From: Paenibacillus mangrovi
GTDB lineage: Bacteria; Bacillota; Bacilli; Paenibacillales; Paenibacillaceae
Assembly (NCBI RefSeq): GCF_022898935.1
Contig: NZ_JALIRP010000002.1
Span: 724,204-788,203 of the forward strand
Direction of reading: 5' to 3'
DNA: 64,000 bases
Below are positions 63,560 through 64,000 of the stretch, in pieces (the stretch's first letter is position 1; every line of letters starts with the position of its first letter). Under the pieces are notes generated by a model. That model did no database searches. It was not told the DNA's origin and was given only the letters and a program-made list of their open reading frames with translations. The position numbers and the translations under genes are program-made.

Positions 63560-63714
63560 CGGAGCATTCTTTGCAAAATGCTTATATTCAGGATTCAGCA
63601 TCGCCAAATGCTGAAAGCCACTTTTTCATTCCAAAGCTACTAGAGCTTCGAAAATCTTTATTGACTCCCTGAAAACTAGATACGAAACGATTTGCATTTT
63701 AGCCCCGTTCTCTT
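63560..63714 (-). other. 23S-5S spacer
   Basis: This 155-base spacer contains CTAGTTTTCAGGGAGTC type processing sequence (seen as gactccctgaaaactag on the plus strand) common in Bacillales rRNA spacers. No tRNA is present. Repeat B copy 3 follows on the 23S side. Confidence 0.7.
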
Positions 63715-63770
63715 GGGGTCCCCGAAAAGTAATCGGTGTTGCTACAAAGCTTCACGTCACTTTTTGGGGT
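63715..63770 (-). repeat. Hairpin repeat B, copy 3
   Basis: This begins GGGGTCCCCGAAAAGTAA and ends CACTTTTTGGGGT, with GCTACAAAGC in the middle. It lies between 5S and 23S, near the 23S 3' end. Confidence 0.85.
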
Positions 63771-63778
63771 TATTCTAG

Positions 63779-64000
63779 GATAAGCCCTCGACCGATTAGT
63801 ATTGGTCAGCTCCATGCATTGCTGCACTTCCACCTCCAACCTATCTACCTCGTCGTCTTCAAGGGGTCTTACTAATTGGGAAATCTCATCTTGAGGGGGG
63901 CTTCACGCTTAGATGCTTTCAGCGCTTATCCCTTCCGTACGTAGCTACCCAGCCATGCTCCTGGCGGAACAACTGGTGCACCAGCGGTACGTCCATCCCG
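63779..64000 (-). rRNA. 23S ribosomal RNA, 3' end (continues outside the window)
   Basis: The plus-strand sequence TAAGCCCTCGACCGATTAGT and the following CCATGCATTGCTGCACTTCC are the complement of the conserved 3' end of 23S rRNA. The 5' part lies beyond 64000. Confidence 0.97.

Overview
The window is a chromosomal segment of a spore-forming, low-to-mid GC Bacillales organism, most likely Paenibacillus. Three things point there: the gene order (alaS, cymR, rarA, hisS-aspS, relA, apt, recJ, secD/secF, comN, spoVB, tgt-queA, ruvBAC, bofC) matches a well-known Bacillus subtilis block; sporulation genes (spoVB, bofC, a SpoIID/LytB protein) are present; and two T-boxes and a TPP riboswitch have Firmicutes form. 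secD and secF are separate genes and about a dozen genes appear to start with TTG.

Layout. 1-1146 is the N-terminal part of a chemotaxis receptor cut by the window edge. 1365-12664 (minus) is the yrrO-to-yrvO block: the U32 pair trhP2/trhP1, mltG, two tandem DUF1292 genes, ruvX, an IreB/ReoM homologue, alaS behind an alanine T-box, an AI-2E-type permease, a small zinc-ribbon protein, a PRC-barrel protein and a cysteine desulfurase. cymR (minus) and mnmA (plus) diverge around 13.1-13.4 kb, so the sulfur-relay genes are split across two directions. 14.7-20.8 kb holds rarA, a CD3324-family gene with a structured leader, an SDR-TetR operon with a perfect 19-bp operator, and helD. 21.0-25.2 kb (plus) is the TPP-riboswitch-controlled ykoFEDC HMP/thiamine ECF transporter operon. 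25.3-30.0 kb holds an ABC-F ATPase, an unknown gene, the YhaM exoribonuclease and an AzgA-type purine permease. 30.1-38.0 kb (minus) is tcdA, aspS, hisS (T-box), an unknown gene, a new 52-codon small gene, dtd and relA. 38.3-39.6 kb (plus) is a uracil permease. 39.8-46.4 kb (minus) is apt, recJ, a CDF-like protein, secF, secD and comN. 46.6-50.6 kb holds spoVB, a DUF421 protein, a YrzE-like protein and a PAP2 phosphatase. 50.7-57.7 kb (minus) is yajC, tgt, queA, a SpoIID/SPOR protein, ruvB, ruvA and ruvC. 57.8-59.9 kb is a divergent LysR/ilvE pair, followed by a Gfo/Idh/MocA oxidoreductase and bofC.

The last 1.8 kb (minus) is the distal half of a ribosomal RNA operon: the 3' end of 23S rRNA, 5S rRNA, then tRNA-Asn, Glu, Val, fMet, Asp, Lys, Gly, Arg, Leu and Pro, closed by a terminator. 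The most unusual sequence is here. Two roughly 95-nt structured inserts each lie between a precise duplicate of the 3' end of the neighbouring tRNA (Asp or Glu) and the intact tRNA, with covarying stems, and a second, roughly 57-nt hairpin repeat occurs three times in the spacers.

Together the genes cover translation fidelity and tRNA modification (alaS, hisS, aspS, dtd, tcdA, trhP1/2, mnmA, tgt, queA), DNA repair (ruvABC, ruvX, rarA, recJ), stringent response and purine salvage (relA, apt), protein export (secD, secF, yajC, comN), and peptidoglycan and sporulation (mltG, spoVB, SpoIID, bofC).
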